Shown here one piece after another: positions 1-8,311 of a stretch of DNA of 64,000 nucleotides (position 1 is the first letter of the stretch; the number at the start of each line of letters is the position of its first letter). The translations under genes were made by a program, and so were the position numbers. Source of the stretch: RGIG4097 sp964599875. Its GTDB lineage: Bacteria > Bacillota > Clostridia > Christensenellales > CAG-917. The stretch lies in contig CAZRHE010000006.1 in the NCBI GenBank assembly GCA_964599875.1, forward strand, positions 1 to 64,000, read 5' to 3'. The notes under the pieces were generated by a model, which worked only from the letters and a program-made list of their open reading frames with translations, was not told the origin of the DNA and did not search any database.

Positions 1-78
1 TTTAGGGGGAACGGCGATGGGGAAAACACGTGAGGAAAGGGGAAATATAGATTAAAGTGCAAGCACTAAAGTATATTT

Positions 79-158
79 CGCTTTCGACACGAAAGCGATG
101 ACGGAACGCTTCCGCGAGATTCCCACGCTACGCTTGGAATGACACGATTTTCTACTTG
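79..158. repeat. Short palindromic intergenic sequence
   Basis: Intergenic sequence with an 8-bp hairpin (TCGCTTTC, loop GACAC, GAAAGCGA at 79-99) followed by a second imperfect palindrome ending in TTGGAATGACA. No open frame is present in 1-225. The look is that of a dispersed intergenic repeat remnant, but no second copy was seen in this window, so the repeat assignment is a guess. Confidence 0.25.
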
Positions 159-171
159 CGAACAACACAAT

Positions 172-206
172 AAAAAATAATGCGAGCGGAGGGCTCGCAT
201 TATTTT
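172..206 (-). terminator. Intrinsic terminator after the first lipoprotein gene
   Basis: A 12-bp hairpin (AATAATGCGAGC, five-base loop, GCTCGCATTATT at 176-204) lies just past the stop of the lipoprotein gene. Read on the minus strand it is followed by a run of Ts. It would end the two-gene lipoprotein transcript. Confidence 0.8.
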
Positions 207-225
207 CATTGATTGTCATTTAGAT

Positions 226-1074
226 TTAGTACGTTTGAGCAAGGTCTACGCTGTACTTCCCTGCAATCGTCAAACCGAGCATTTCGTTGGTGAAAGTGAT
301 TTCTTCGATATGTTTTCTGCTCGTATCGCGTGAAGTTAGATAGAAGTTTGCAAGCGGGAGCGTATCCGCGTCGTGAGGACCGAGGGTCGCCATTGTGAAT
401 TTGACGTTGCCGTCCGCGTCGTAACTGTCGAGAAGTTTATAAGGCGCGCGAAGACGAATTCCGATAGTTGCGGGAAGTTTTGCAAGGTCAAAACTTTCGG
501 GGATAAGTCTATCGTTTTCGGGGTTTTCGACGTATGCGACGAATTTCGCCCATTCCTCGTTGCTTTCGTCCACTCCGATGATGGAAAGTCCGACTGCTCC
601 GAGTCGGTCGAGGACGCCGTCCATTTCATATTCGAATCCCGGGAAGAATACCTCGACGTAGCCGTCTATAGTGGGTTTCAGTGAGGATTTCGTGAGGGTT
701 TCAACCCCTTCCATTCCACCGATATCCGTCGAAGGAAGGACGTTTATCGGCTCGGTAGTAAGCAATCTGATGACGTCGCCGAGTTTCACCATAAGTTGCA
801 AGGTGAAAACGCCGTCGTTTGACAATTCGATATAGGTTTCGTCCTCGACGAAAACGCCCTCGATTACGTCTGCAGCGTCGGTTATCAGTCCGTTGATTTC
901 GTCGCCGAGCATAGCAAGGTTGAATTTTTTCATATTGATTTCGTAGCGCACGCTTTCTTCGGGAAGATAGCCGACTTCGATTTCATCGTCGCAACCGACG
1001 AAAGCAATCAAAGACAGTGCAATCAACGCTACGATTAGCAGTGATAAAACTAAAGTTTTAAGGATTTTTTTCAT
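226..1074 (-). CDS. Predicted lipoprotein of unknown function
   Basis: A 282-residue exported protein. The N-terminus has lysines, a long hydrophobic stretch and a lipobox-like FVGC at about residues 25-28, so it is predicted to be cleaved at that cysteine, lipidated and held on the outer face of the membrane. The mature part is acidic, with no catalytic motif I recognise and no further membrane segment. The ATG at 1074 has a GGAGG eight bases upstream. It starts 14 bases after the stop of the SGNH-hydrolase lipoprotein, so the two are almost certainly co-transcribed and may act together at the cell surface. Function is unknown. Confidence 0.7.
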   Translation of the reverse strand: MKKILKTLVLSLLIVALIALSLIAFVGCDDEIEVGYLPEESVRYEINMKKFNLAMLGDEINGLITDAADVIEGVFVEDETYIELSNDGVFTLQLMVKLGDVIRLLTTEPINVLPSTDIGGMEGVETLTKSSLKPTIDGYVEVFFPGFEYEMDGVLDRLGAVGLSIIGVDESNEEWAKFVAYVENPENDRLIPESFDLAKLPATIGIRLRAPYKLLDSYDADGNVKFTMATLGPHDADTLPLANFYLTSRDTSRKHIEEITFTNEMLGLTIAGKYSVDLAQTY

Positions 1075-1088
1075 AGCCGTTTCCTCCC

Positions 1089-2396
1089 CTATTTATCTCC
1101 GAGATAATTCGGCGAAACCCACGGATAGAAACTTTCGGGAGTCATTCTGTCCGTTTGCTCGAATGCGGCGACAAGGGACGCGTATTCACTTCTCGTGACC
1201 GAATCGAAATACGCTTTATTGACCGCATAACTCGTGGTTGCGGCGTTTATTGCGGATTTTGCAGTGTCGAGATTGACTTCGCAGCCGTCGTAAGAATAGA
1301 ATTTGTCGAGTTGTTTCACTCTGATTTCTTTAAGGGTTTGAACGTAGCCGTCCATAGTTGCAAGACCCATATCGACGAGGACGTCTTGAGTGATGCTCGC
1401 TATGAGTGCGTGACCTTCGTTGGACGGGTGAATGTAGTCTTGAGAGAACAAACGACGGGAATCCGCTTTATATTCGCTCGTATCCGCTTGATAATATTCT
1501 TCGAACTTGTCGTGCACTTCGACGACGGTGATATCGCCGGGGTGTTCGGTCGCATAGTCGCGGACTATGTTGTTCATCATTTCTATGAGTTCGTCGCCAA
1601 GCGCTCTGTAATCGTCCTGACCGTAAGAGAATTTGTATCCGCTCGTGGATTTGAGTTGCTGACGCATATAGGTGGAAATAAGCGTAGAGCCGCTCGTCAC
1701 GGGATTGTAAATGGTTTGAACGAGGATTTTCGCGTTGGGATTGACTTCCTTGATTCTTGCGATGATATTCGCAAAATTCGCAGTCGAGTTATAAGGATTG
1801 CTATCCCCTACGTTCGCACCGTTTGCGGTTGCGATTTCCGCGGATTTGAAAGTATCGTTGAAGAGAATGTCGTTGACATAGTCGAGTTTGTCACTGACAA
1901 AATCAGGATAATCCGCATTGAGTTCTACTTCTTCCTTATACTTCGCAAGGTTGGTGAGGAGTTTTCCGAGGTCGTCTTGAAGAAGATCGTTGCCGAGAAT
2001 GGAAATCTCAATGATATTTGCTCTCGTCACGAGTTCCATGAAAAATTCGTGTTCGGGAGTCGTCGGGTCGGTTGTGAGATAATTGAGAAGTTGTTTGGAC
2101 TTCCACCCCGAAACCGCTTTGTTGACGTAAGTGTAATCGTTCCCTTGTCCGAGAAGACCGTAGTAGCCGTAATTTTCGCGTTCGGTTATAGGCGACGGAC
2201 CCGCAAGTGCTTCAGCAATAGAATCTCCGAGCCATATCATAACCGTTTTGGACCAGTCGAAATAGGTGCGCGGAGCCGCGGGTTCTTCAGGCGTAGGCCC
2301 GTTAGTGCCGCTGCTTGCATTGTTGCAAGCGACGAATCCGACAGAAAGCGAAAGAATCAGCATTATCGAAAGAAGAACGATGATTGCTTTCTTCAT
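1089..2396 (-). CDS. SGNH/GDSL-family hydrolase lipoprotein
   Basis: A 435-residue exported serine hydrolase of the SGNH fold, a family of esterases, lipases and carbohydrate deacetylases. All four blocks are visible: GDS (catalytic Ser) near residue 57, a glycine in AVSGW, GND with the oxyanion-hole Asn, and a late DYIHPS giving the Asp-His pair. A signal peptide ends in FVAC, a lipobox, so it should be a membrane-anchored lipoprotein. An ATG four codons upstream (2408) overlaps the GGAGGG ribosome site; I therefore place the start at 2396, five bases after that site. Substrate cannot be read from sequence; an acetylated glycan is a reasonable guess for a secreted member. Its partner is the lipoprotein gene directly downstream. 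Confidence 0.85.
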   Translation of the reverse strand: MKKAIIVLLSIMLILSLSVGFVACNNASSGTNGPTPEEPAAPRTYFDWSKTVMIWLGDSIAEALAGPSPITERENYGYYGLLGQGNDYTYVNKAVSGWKSKQLLNYLTTDPTTPEHEFFMELVTRANIIEISILGNDLLQDDLGKLLTNLAKYKEEVELNADYPDFVSDKLDYVNDILFNDTFKSAEIATANGANVGDSNPYNSTANFANIIARIKEVNPNAKILVQTIYNPVTSGSTLISTYMRQQLKSTSGYKFSYGQDDYRALGDELIEMMNNIVRDYATEHPGDITVVEVHDKFEEYYQADTSEYKADSRRLFSQDYIHPSNEGHALIASITQDVLVDMGLATMDGYVQTLKEIRVKQLDKFYSYDGCEVNLDTAKSAINAATTSYAVNKAYFDSVTRSEYASLVAAFEQTDRMTPESFYPWVSPNYLGDK

Positions 2397-2700
2397 ATTT
2401 CCCTCCATATTAAAATAAGATTAAAAGAAATATATCACAATTGAACGGTTAATTCAATAGAAAAGTTAAATAATCAACATTATCGTACAATATGTAAAAT
2501 AACTCACCTCGTGTCGAGAACTAAAATTTTTCCGATTTTTCGGCTAAAATCGACAGAATTCGCCACAATATGCGGAAAATTTTACGTTAAAGCAAAAAAT
2601 AGTTTACAAAGTGAAACAATTTGTCGAAAACGTATTTACAAACGAATTTTAAAAGCGTATAATTTTAACAGAAATAAAACTCTTTGGAGGATATAAAATT
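2397..2700. promoter_or_regulatory. Divergent intergenic region with promoter for the FAD oxidoreductase
   Basis: About 300 bases between divergent genes hold no coding frame of merit. For the plus-strand oxidoreductase a sigma-A type promoter is clear: TTTACA at 2635-2640, a 17-base spacer and TATAAT at 2658-2663, followed by GGAGG at 2686-2690 ten bases before the ATG. A promoter for the minus-strand lipoprotein operon must also lie here but I cannot fix it. Confidence 0.7.
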
Positions 2701-4077
2701 ATGGACAAAAACGCAAGAATCTGTATCATCGGCGGCGGTCCCGCAGGTACCAGTGCCGCTATGTATCTCGAAAAGAAAGGATACGATAATTACGTTATCT
2801 ACGAAAAGAGCAACAGAGTCGGCGGAAAAGCATTCTCCCCTATGATGAAAGTCAAAAAAGCCGACGGCACTTGGGAAGACAGAACCATTGAAATGGGCGC
2901 GGTTATGGGTTGCGACACCTACTTCGCAGTCAAAGAATGTGAAGAATTCGGCGGCACCACTCACCTCGACGGACCTCCTATGGGCAGAAGATTTATGATG
3001 ACGGACGGCACTCCCCAAAAGTCCTCTAAAATCGCACTCCTCAAAAAACTTATCAAACTCAACAAACTCTCTAAACTTCTCGACAAAAAATATTACGGAT
3101 ACGACGTAAACGGCCACAGAGGCGTTGCGCAAGGCAGATACGAAGGTCCTTGCCCCTCTCCCGAAAAGAAACTCGCGCATATCGAAGGCGAAAACCCCAA
3201 TTTGAAAGAACTCTCCATGCCCTTCTCCGAATTCCTCAAGAAGAATAAATGCGAAGACGCGACTCTCGTTTGGAAAGGACCTTTCACTTCCTTTGGTTAC
3301 GGCTACTTCGATGAAATCCCCGCGGCGTACGTGCTCAAATATCTCGACGCGTTCACCGTCCGCCAATTCCTTTCCACCGGCAAACTCTGGACGTGGAAAG
3401 ACGGCACGCAATCCATTTGGGAAGGCGTCAATCGTCACCTTAAACACCCCGCGAATCTTAACAGCGAAGTCACTTCCATTCGCAGAACCCCCGAAAAAGT
3501 GTACGTCACCGTAAACGGCAAAGAAGAAGAATTCGACAAACTCATCATCTGCACCCCGCTCGAACTCTTCCTCGGCTACGGCGATCCCACCGCAAAGGAA
3601 ACCGAACTCTTCTCCAAGATCGTACATAAGGAATACTTCACCATGGCAGTCCGTCCCGAAGAAGGCAACTGCCCCGAAATTTCTTACTATTTCTTCGAGA
3701 ATATGACCAACGAAACCAGAGGTCACCTTATGGTGTTCTATCATCGCTGGCCCTCTGAAGAAGTCACCGACCAACCCCTCGTCACCTTTACTCTCCGCAA
3801 CCACGAAGGTATGGAAGACGTATCTTTTGAAGACGCAAAGGAGACCACTCTTGCGGATATGGCGAAATGCGGTCACCCCGTCGTCAAGACCGAAAGAATC
3901 GACGACTGGTATTACTTCCCTCACGTTTCAAGCAAGGATTATGCGGACGGTTGGTATGATAAAGTCGAGGCGATGCAAGGTCAAAACAACACCTTCTACG
4001 CAGGCGAAGTCATGGCGTTCGGCGATATGGAAGAAACCGTCGAATACAGCAGAGATCTTATCCGTAGATTCTTCTAA
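2701..4077 (+). CDS. FAD-dependent oxidoreductase, amine-oxidase-like fold
   Basis: A 458-residue flavoprotein. The N-terminal Rossmann motif GGGPAG (residues 11-16) and the acidic residue of YEKS about 20 residues later, followed by RVGGKA, are the FAD-binding signature of the NAD(P)-binding/amine-oxidase superfamily. A C-terminal segment (FYAGEVMAFGDMEETVEYS) looks like the second flavin contact of that fold. No signal peptide, so cytoplasmic. The substrate is not predictable; relatives oxidise amines, prenyl or fatty-acid-like compounds. It is monocistronic: own promoter upstream and a strong terminator just after the stop. Confidence 0.8.
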   Translation: MDKNARICIIGGGPAGTSAAMYLEKKGYDNYVIYEKSNRVGGKAFSPMMKVKKADGTWEDRTIEMGAVMGCDTYFAVKECEEFGGTTHLDGPPMGRRFMMTDGTPQKSSKIALLKKLIKLNKLSKLLDKKYYGYDVNGHRGVAQGRYEGPCPSPEKKLAHIEGENPNLKELSMPFSEFLKKNKCEDATLVWKGPFTSFGYGYFDEIPAAYVLKYLDAFTVRQFLSTGKLWTWKDGTQSIWEGVNRHLKHPANLNSEVTSIRRTPEKVYVTVNGKEEEFDKLIICTPLELFLGYGDPTAKETELFSKIVHKEYFTMAVRPEEGNCPEISYYFFENMTNETRGHLMVFYHRWPSEEVTDQPLVTFTLRNHEGMEDVSFEDAKETTLADMAKCGHPVVKTERIDDWYYFPHVSSKDYADGWYDKVEAMQGQNNTFYAGEVMAFGDMEETVEYSRDLIRRFF

Positions 4078-4092
4078 ATCGAATTTAATAAA

Positions 4093-4121
4093 AAAGTCGT
4101 CCAAGCGGGCGACTTTTTTTA
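4093..4121 (+). terminator. Intrinsic terminator after the FAD oxidoreductase
   Basis: Hairpin AAGTCGTCC, loop AAGC, GGGCGACTT followed by seven Ts, beginning 16 bases after the stop codon. Confidence 0.9.
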
Positions 4122-4203
4122 TGCGGATTTTCAAAAAATTTAAGTTAATTTAATGCAAAACTCGCTATGATATTATATAATTGAAAAAAACAGGAGCCAT
4201 AAT

Positions 4204-4656
4204 ATGAAAACTTTAGTCGTATATTTTTCTCAAACCGGCGTCACGGCAAAATCCGCCGCCGAAATCGCTAAAATCCTCGATGCGGATATCGCGGAAATCA
4301 AAACGAAAAAGACTTATCCCGACAGTTACGCAAAAACGCTTGCGGTTTCGGGTAAAGAATTTATCACGGGCGAAAAAGTCGAACTCGCAGTCGCACCCGA
4401 CCCCGCAGGTTACGACGTAATCGCAATAGGATTTCCCGTATGGTACGGCGTCTGCCCTCTTGCGATAAACACCTATCTCAAATCATTTGATTTCAGCGGA
4501 AAGATTATTTACCCGTTTGCAACGAGCGGCGGCAGTCTTTGCGTCAAATCCACCAAGACCATTGAAAAGAACGTCAACGGCGGCGTAGTCAAAAACGGAG
4601 CGATTTTCAATACCGTCACCCCCGAAAGCGTCAAAGAATGGATAAATCAAAAATAG
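4204..4656 (+). CDS. Flavodoxin-like protein
   Basis: A 150-residue single-domain flavodoxin-fold protein. The N-terminal strand is followed by the FMN phosphate loop SQTGVTAKSA (residues 10-19), close to the family S-x-T-G-x-T pattern. The later FPVWYGV segment and the TSGGS loop correspond to the two isoalloxazine-contacting loops. Likely a small cytoplasmic electron carrier or quinone/flavin reductase using FMN. An AGGAG site lies just before the ATG. It stands between two terminator/promoter units, so probably monocistronic; proximity to the FAD oxidoreductase allows, but does not prove, a redox partnership. Confidence 0.8.
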   Translation: MKTLVVYFSQTGVTAKSAAEIAKILDADIAEIKTKKTYPDSYAKTLAVSGKEFITGEKVELAVAPDPAGYDVIAIGFPVWYGVCPLAINTYLKSFDFSGKIIYPFATSGGSLCVKSTKTIEKNVNGGVVKNGAIFNTVTPESVKEWINQK

Positions 4657-4669
4657 TTGCGTCGTTTGG

Positions 4670-4856
4670 TTGACTTTATAATTCGGTTTCTATATAATAC
4701 CGTCGAAAATCGAATGTAGAAATCGTCGGAGAACTCGGTGCCGTAGCACCGTTTGCAAAAACATGAGTTGACAAGACGTCGAGTGAGCTCGGTTAGTAAA
4801 ACTAATCGGGCTCCTTTTTTTTATGACGGCACTCCGCTCCGACAAAGGAGAGAAAT
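4670..4856 (+). promoter_or_regulatory. Promoter and structured attenuator leader of the MATE gene
   Basis: TTGACT at 4670-4675, a 17-base spacer and a perfect TATAAT at 4693-4698 put transcription start near 4705. The ~150-base leader contains a hairpin GGTGC/GCACC (4737-4750), potential long-range pairing ACTCG (4733-4737) with CGAGT (4780-4784), possible crossing pairing CGTC (4724-4727) with GACG (4775-4778), and then a 13-bp terminator hairpin (4785-4813) with eight Ts before the ATG. A full-strength terminator between promoter and pump gene indicates control by transcription attenuation, for example a riboswitch. I could not match it confidently to a known class. Confidence 0.65.
4785..4822 (+). 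terminator. Leader terminator upstream of the MATE gene
   Basis: Thirteen paired bases (GAGCTCGGTTAGT against ACTAATCGGGCTC, loop AAA) followed by T8. It sits inside the 5' leader rather than after a gene, so it is expected to be conditionally formed. Confidence 0.8.
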
Positions 4857-6188
4857 ATGGCGGTCAGTCTGTCCGACCACTTCACTTACAAAAAACTGTT
4901 CAAGGCGGTCTTTGCGCCTATACTTATGATGATATTCACGTCTATTTACAGCATAGTAGACGGACTTTTCATATCCAATTTCGTCGGCAAGACGGCGTTT
5001 GCGGCAATCAACCTTATCATGCCCGTCATTATGATTTTCGGTGCGATAGGATTTATGATGGGTACGGGCGGTAGCGCGCTCGTGTCCAAAACTCTCGGCG
5101 AGGGCGACGAGAAAAGAGCAAACGAAATCTTTTCTATGATAGTCTACGTCACTATCATAATAGGTATTCTCGTTTCTATCGTCGGCGTAGTCCTCATAGA
5201 ACAAATATCGAGAGCACTCGGCGCAACTGACGAAATGATGCCTTATTGCGTGCTTTACGGCAGAATTTTGATTGCGGCAAACTTTTTGTACATGCTTCAA
5301 AACGCATTCCAAGCGTTGTTTATAACCGCCGAAAAACCCAATCTCGGATTTATCGTAATCGTAGTCGCAGGCGTAACGAATATAATTCTCGACGCGCTTT
5401 TTGTAGTCGGTACGGGTTGGGGACTCGTCGGCGCGGCGGTCGCGACCGTAATCGGATATGCGATAGCGGGTATCTTCCCTATCGTCTACTTTGCAAGCAA
5501 ACGCAATAAGAGTTTACTTCGACTCGTAAAGACAAAATTCGACGTTCGCGCGATTTTGAAAGCATCCGTAAACGGCTCGTCCGAACTCGTATCGAATATC
5601 TCCTCCTCTATCGTCAGCATGTTATTCAATATGCAACTTCTGAAATTTGCGGGAGAAAACGGCGTGGCGGCGTACGGCGTCATTATGTACGCAGGTTTTA
5701 TCTTCGTGGCGATATTCTGCGGCTATTCGGTCGGCGTCGCACCCATAATCGGATATCACTACGGCGCGGAAAACAAAGACGAACTAAGAAATCTCTTGAA
5801 AAAGAGCATGATTTTGATTGCGATTACCAGCGTTATTATGCTTGTCTTGACGGAAGGACTTGCAAAACCGCTATCGAGCATTTTCGTCAGTTACGACAAC
5901 GAGTTGCTCGATATAACGACGAGAGGCATGCGCCTTTACGGCTTATCATTTTTGCTTGTAGGATTCAATATCTTCGCATCGTCCTTCTTCACCGCGCTGA
6001 ACGACGGCCTTATTTCCGCGCTGATTTCCTTTATTAGAACGCTGATTTTGCAGGTTGTGGCAATAATCGTGATGCCCATTTGGCTTGGATTAGACGGCGT
6101 TTGGTTGTCAGTCGTCGCGGCGGAAATTCTTGCGATGATTGTTTCGGTCATTTGCCTACTTACAAAGCAAAAGAAATACGGTTATTAA
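4857..6188 (+). CDS. MATE-family multidrug/cation efflux transporter
   Basis: A 443-residue polytopic membrane protein with about twelve hydrophobic segments arranged as two homologous halves, typical of Na+ or H+ coupled MATE exporters (usual length 440-460). The N-terminal half contains the conserved pattern PILMMIF..IYSIVDGLFIS and GTGGSALVSKTLGEG, as in DinF/NorM-like bacterial members. The start is the ATG at 4857 with AAAGGAG seven bases upstream. Likely exports drugs or a metabolite; the attenuator leader suggests that expression responds to a small-molecule or translational signal. It ends at a bidirectional terminator shared with the convergent GNAT gene. Confidence 0.9.
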   Translation: MAVSLSDHFTYKKLFKAVFAPILMMIFTSIYSIVDGLFISNFVGKTAFAAINLIMPVIMIFGAIGFMMGTGGSALVSKTLGEGDEKRANEIFSMIVYVTIIIGILVSIVGVVLIEQISRALGATDEMMPYCVLYGRILIAANFLYMLQNAFQALFITAEKPNLGFIVIVVAGVTNIILDALFVVGTGWGLVGAAVATVIGYAIAGIFPIVYFASKRNKSLLRLVKTKFDVRAILKASVNGSSELVSNISSSIVSMLFNMQLLKFAGENGVAAYGVIMYAGFIFVAIFCGYSVGVAPIIGYHYGAENKDELRNLLKKSMILIAITSVIMLVLTEGLAKPLSSIFVSYDNELLDITTRGMRLYGLSFLLVGFNIFASSFFTALNDGLISALISFIRTLILQVVAIIVMPIWLGLDGVWLSVVAAEILAMIVSVICLLTKQKKYGY

Positions 6189-6196
6189 AGTAATAA

Positions 6197-6224
6197 AACG
6201 CCTCGACGGATTTGTCGGGGCGTT
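6197..6224. terminator. Bidirectional terminator between MATE and GNAT genes
   Basis: Eleven-bp hairpin AACGCCTCGAC / GTCGGGGCGTT between converging genes, with A- and T-rich flanks on both sides. Confidence 0.75.
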
Positions 6225-6258
6225 ATATTATGGATTTATTAGGATTACGACTTAATCG

Positions 6259-6780
6259 TCATCCGACCTTGTATACGTACTTATATAGCGTGTTTTTGAC
6301 TTCGTCAAACTCCTCTTTAGATATCTTCCCGTCCGACGACATAATAAGCAAATCGATTTCCTTGCGCCCTACCGAAATAGGCGGTTGCACGTAGGCGTAT
6401 GAGTTTAGATAAAAACCGTTTCTTTCATAAAAAGCGATACGTCTTTTTGTTATATCCGTCGTAGGTAGTTCGACTTCCAAACAAATTTTGCAGTCAAATA
6501 ACTCGCGCAAATCGTTGAGCATAACTCCCCCGAGTCCGCAGTTTCTATACTCCGCACTCGTTGCAAGATGTTCGATATAAACAAAATTTTCAAACTTCCA
6601 AATCGCCGCAAAAGACTTGATTTTGCCCGAATTTTCGTCTTCGATTACATATATCTGATAAAACGAATCCCCAAGCAACGCTTTTTGCTCGTCGTAAGGG
6701 CGATGCTCGTCGATAGGAAAAGACGTATCCATTATTGCGAATACGTCTTCAAATTCCTGTTCTTGTATCAGTCGCAACAT
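6259..6780 (-). CDS. GNAT-family N-acetyltransferase
   Basis: A 173-residue protein with the GNAT fold. Motif A, the acetyl-CoA pyrophosphate loop, is seen as RNCGLGG within EHLATSAEYRNCGLGGVML, and motif B as RIAFYERNGF near residue 128. It should transfer an acetyl group from acetyl-CoA to an amine; the acceptor is unknown. Its ATG follows the stop of the TerB-like gene by three bases, so the two are translationally linked. Confidence 0.85.
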   Translation of the reverse strand: MLRLIQEQEFEDVFAIMDTSFPIDEHRPYDEQKALLGDSFYQIYVIEDENSGKIKSFAAIWKFENFVYIEHLATSAEYRNCGLGGVMLNDLRELFDCKICLEVELPTTDITKRRIAFYERNGFYLNSYAYVQPPISVGRKEIDLLIMSSDGKISKEEFDEVKNTLYKYVYKVG

Positions 6781-6783
6781 ATA

Positions 6784-7251
6784 TTAGTAACAGAATCTAT
6801 TGAGATATGCTTCGCAAAGGGATTCGCAGAACAGTTCTTCGTTGAGGACGACGTTTCCGTCCAAAACTGCGACCATAATGCAGAATTCGATAAATTTCTT
6901 TGCAACGTCGCCGTGTCTGATTCTGTCGAATAATTGTATTGTTCTATTTCTATGTTCTTGCTTATTGAATCGAGAAATAAGATTGAAAAACATATCGTAC
7001 GTGTAATTATCAAATTTGGCTGCCGTTATCAAGGCTTCGTATTCATCATAAGACAGTCTGCCGTCGTTTGCAGCGACGCAAGCAAATGCACCGAACACGG
7101 CGTCGAATGCATCATCTTTGCTGAACCATTCAACGTCTCTCAATGCATTATAAAGATTGTAAAAGATATTGTACAAGGCGTTTTTGCCGGCGCGGTTTTT
7201 GTATGAAATTGCTTGGGCTTTGATTTGCTCGAAAAGTTCGTATGCGTACAT
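6784..7251 (-). CDS. TerB-like domain protein
   Basis: A 155-residue soluble, mostly helical protein. Two acidic helix turns resemble the TerB (tellurite-resistance B) fold: VAANDGRLSYDEYEAL around residues 56-71 and MVAVLDGNVVLNEELF near the C-terminus, each with a D-G turn followed by an acidic residue, as in metal-binding TerB domains. The start is placed at the ATG at 7251, which has GAGGAG six bases upstream, rather than at an upstream codon at 7314. Role unknown; TerB domains occur in stress and envelope-associated systems. The fold is inferred by pattern, not by alignment. Confidence 0.5.
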   Translation of the reverse strand: MYAYELFEQIKAQAISYKNRAGKNALYNIFYNLYNALRDVEWFSKDDAFDAVFGAFACVAANDGRLSYDEYEALITAAKFDNYTYDMFFNLISRFNKQEHRNRTIQLFDRIRHGDVAKKFIEFCIMVAVLDGNVVLNEELFCESLCEAYLNRFCY

Positions 7252-7344
7252 AATTTTCTCCTCTATCGCACGTTTTAATGATGAAATTGTAACATGCGTC
7301 GCATAAACTGTCAAGAGTACGCGTAAAATCGCCGTAGATATGGA

Positions 7345-7374
7345 TTGACTAAAAGGCGGATTCTATTTTATAAT
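7345..7374 (+). promoter_or_regulatory. Promoter of the LRR protein gene
   Basis: TTGACT (7345-7350), 18-base spacer, TATAAT (7369-7374). Because the -10 box overlaps the upstream candidate ATG at 7373, the promoter itself decides in favour of the downstream ATG at 7403. Confidence 0.75.
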
Positions 7375-7402
7375 GTCTAAAACAAACGTAGAAGAGGCGG
7401 AT

Positions 7403-8233
7403 ATGAGCGAAAATTATTTTGATAAAGGCTTTAAAATTGAAAACGGCGTGCTAATAAGATATTTCGGAAACGACCACGACGTCGTCGTCCCCGCCGAAGT
7501 TACCGCAATAGGCGAGCAAGCGTTTTTCAGAAAAGGCCATATAAAAAGCGTCAAATTGCACGACGGCATAACCGAAATCGGCAACTATGCGTTTTATAGA
7601 TGCACCGGGCTTACCGAATTGATTTTGCCGAAAAATCTCGAAAAAATCGGTGTTTTCTCTTTCAGCACCTGCAATTTCCGCTCCCTTGTCATTCCCGACA
7701 AACTCACGCTTATCCCCGACAACGCGTTTTCCTATAACTCGTTCAAATCGGTAAAAATCGGCGCAAACGTCCGCGAAATCGGCTCTTCTGCTTTTGCTTG
7801 TTGCGACGGGCTCTCCGAAATTACCATTCCGTCATCCGTCGAGATAATTCGCGAAGCTGCGTTTTCCTCTTGCAAAAAGTTGACCGCTATCACTTTCAAA
7901 GAAGGATTGAAAACTATTTGTTTAGACGCGTTTACGCGCGCGCTATCATTAAAGTCGGTGACTTTCCCGTCCACACTCAAAACTATTGAAAGATTCGCTT
8001 TCTGCGGCGCGAAAACACTATCCGCGGTCAATTTCCAAGACGGAATCGAAACAATCGGCTACGGTGCGTTTGCGGACGCGGACATGCTCCGCAAAGTTTT
8101 CATCCCCTCAAGCGTGAAAACAATCGAGAAAACCGCCTTCCCCGACCGCAAAACCCTAACCATACAATACTCGCTCCCCGCCGTCCCGCAGACTTGGAAT
8201 CTCCCCTCCTCCGCCAAACTGCAAAGGATTTAA
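7403..8233 (+). CDS. BspA-type leucine-rich repeat protein
   Basis: A 276-residue protein built of about ten BspA/LRR_5-type repeats with the recurring pattern I-x-x-x-A-F-x-x-C-x-x-L-x-x-I-x-I-P (for example IGSSAFACCDGLSEITIPSS and IREAAFSSCKKLTAITF). Such repeats form a curved solenoid used for protein binding. There is no signal peptide, membrane anchor or cell-wall sorting motif, so unlike most BspA-like proteins it should stay in the cytoplasm. The ATG at 7403 has GAAGAGG five bases upstream. Partner unknown. The copy is monocistronic and ends at a terminator. Confidence 0.85.
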   Translation: MSENYFDKGFKIENGVLIRYFGNDHDVVVPAEVTAIGEQAFFRKGHIKSVKLHDGITEIGNYAFYRCTGLTELILPKNLEKIGVFSFSTCNFRSLVIPDKLTLIPDNAFSYNSFKSVKIGANVREIGSSAFACCDGLSEITIPSSVEIIREAAFSSCKKLTAITFKEGLKTICLDAFTRALSLKSVTFPSTLKTIERFAFCGAKTLSAVNFQDGIETIGYGAFADADMLRKVFIPSSVKTIEKTAFPDRKTLTIQYSLPAVPQTWNLPSSAKLQRI

Positions 8234-8263
8234 TCAACAATCACTATCAAAATCAACCTCATG

Positions 8264-8291
8264 AAAAAAGCACTTATCTGAGTGCTTTTTG
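8264..8291. terminator. Bidirectional terminator
   Basis: AAAAAGCACT, six-base loop, AGTGCTTTTT between the convergent LRR gene and the AT-rich orphan gene. Confidence 0.85.
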
Positions 8292-8311
8292 TATATAACG
8301 CTATTTAATTT

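Noticed and set aside
4733..4784. Guanidine-III (mini-ykkC) riboswitch upstream of the MATE gene, suggested by GACAAGACG in the leader
   Set aside because: Only that short word fits what I remember of the motif; the flanking stems required for the pseudoknot do not pair in the right way. A covariance-model scan would decide.
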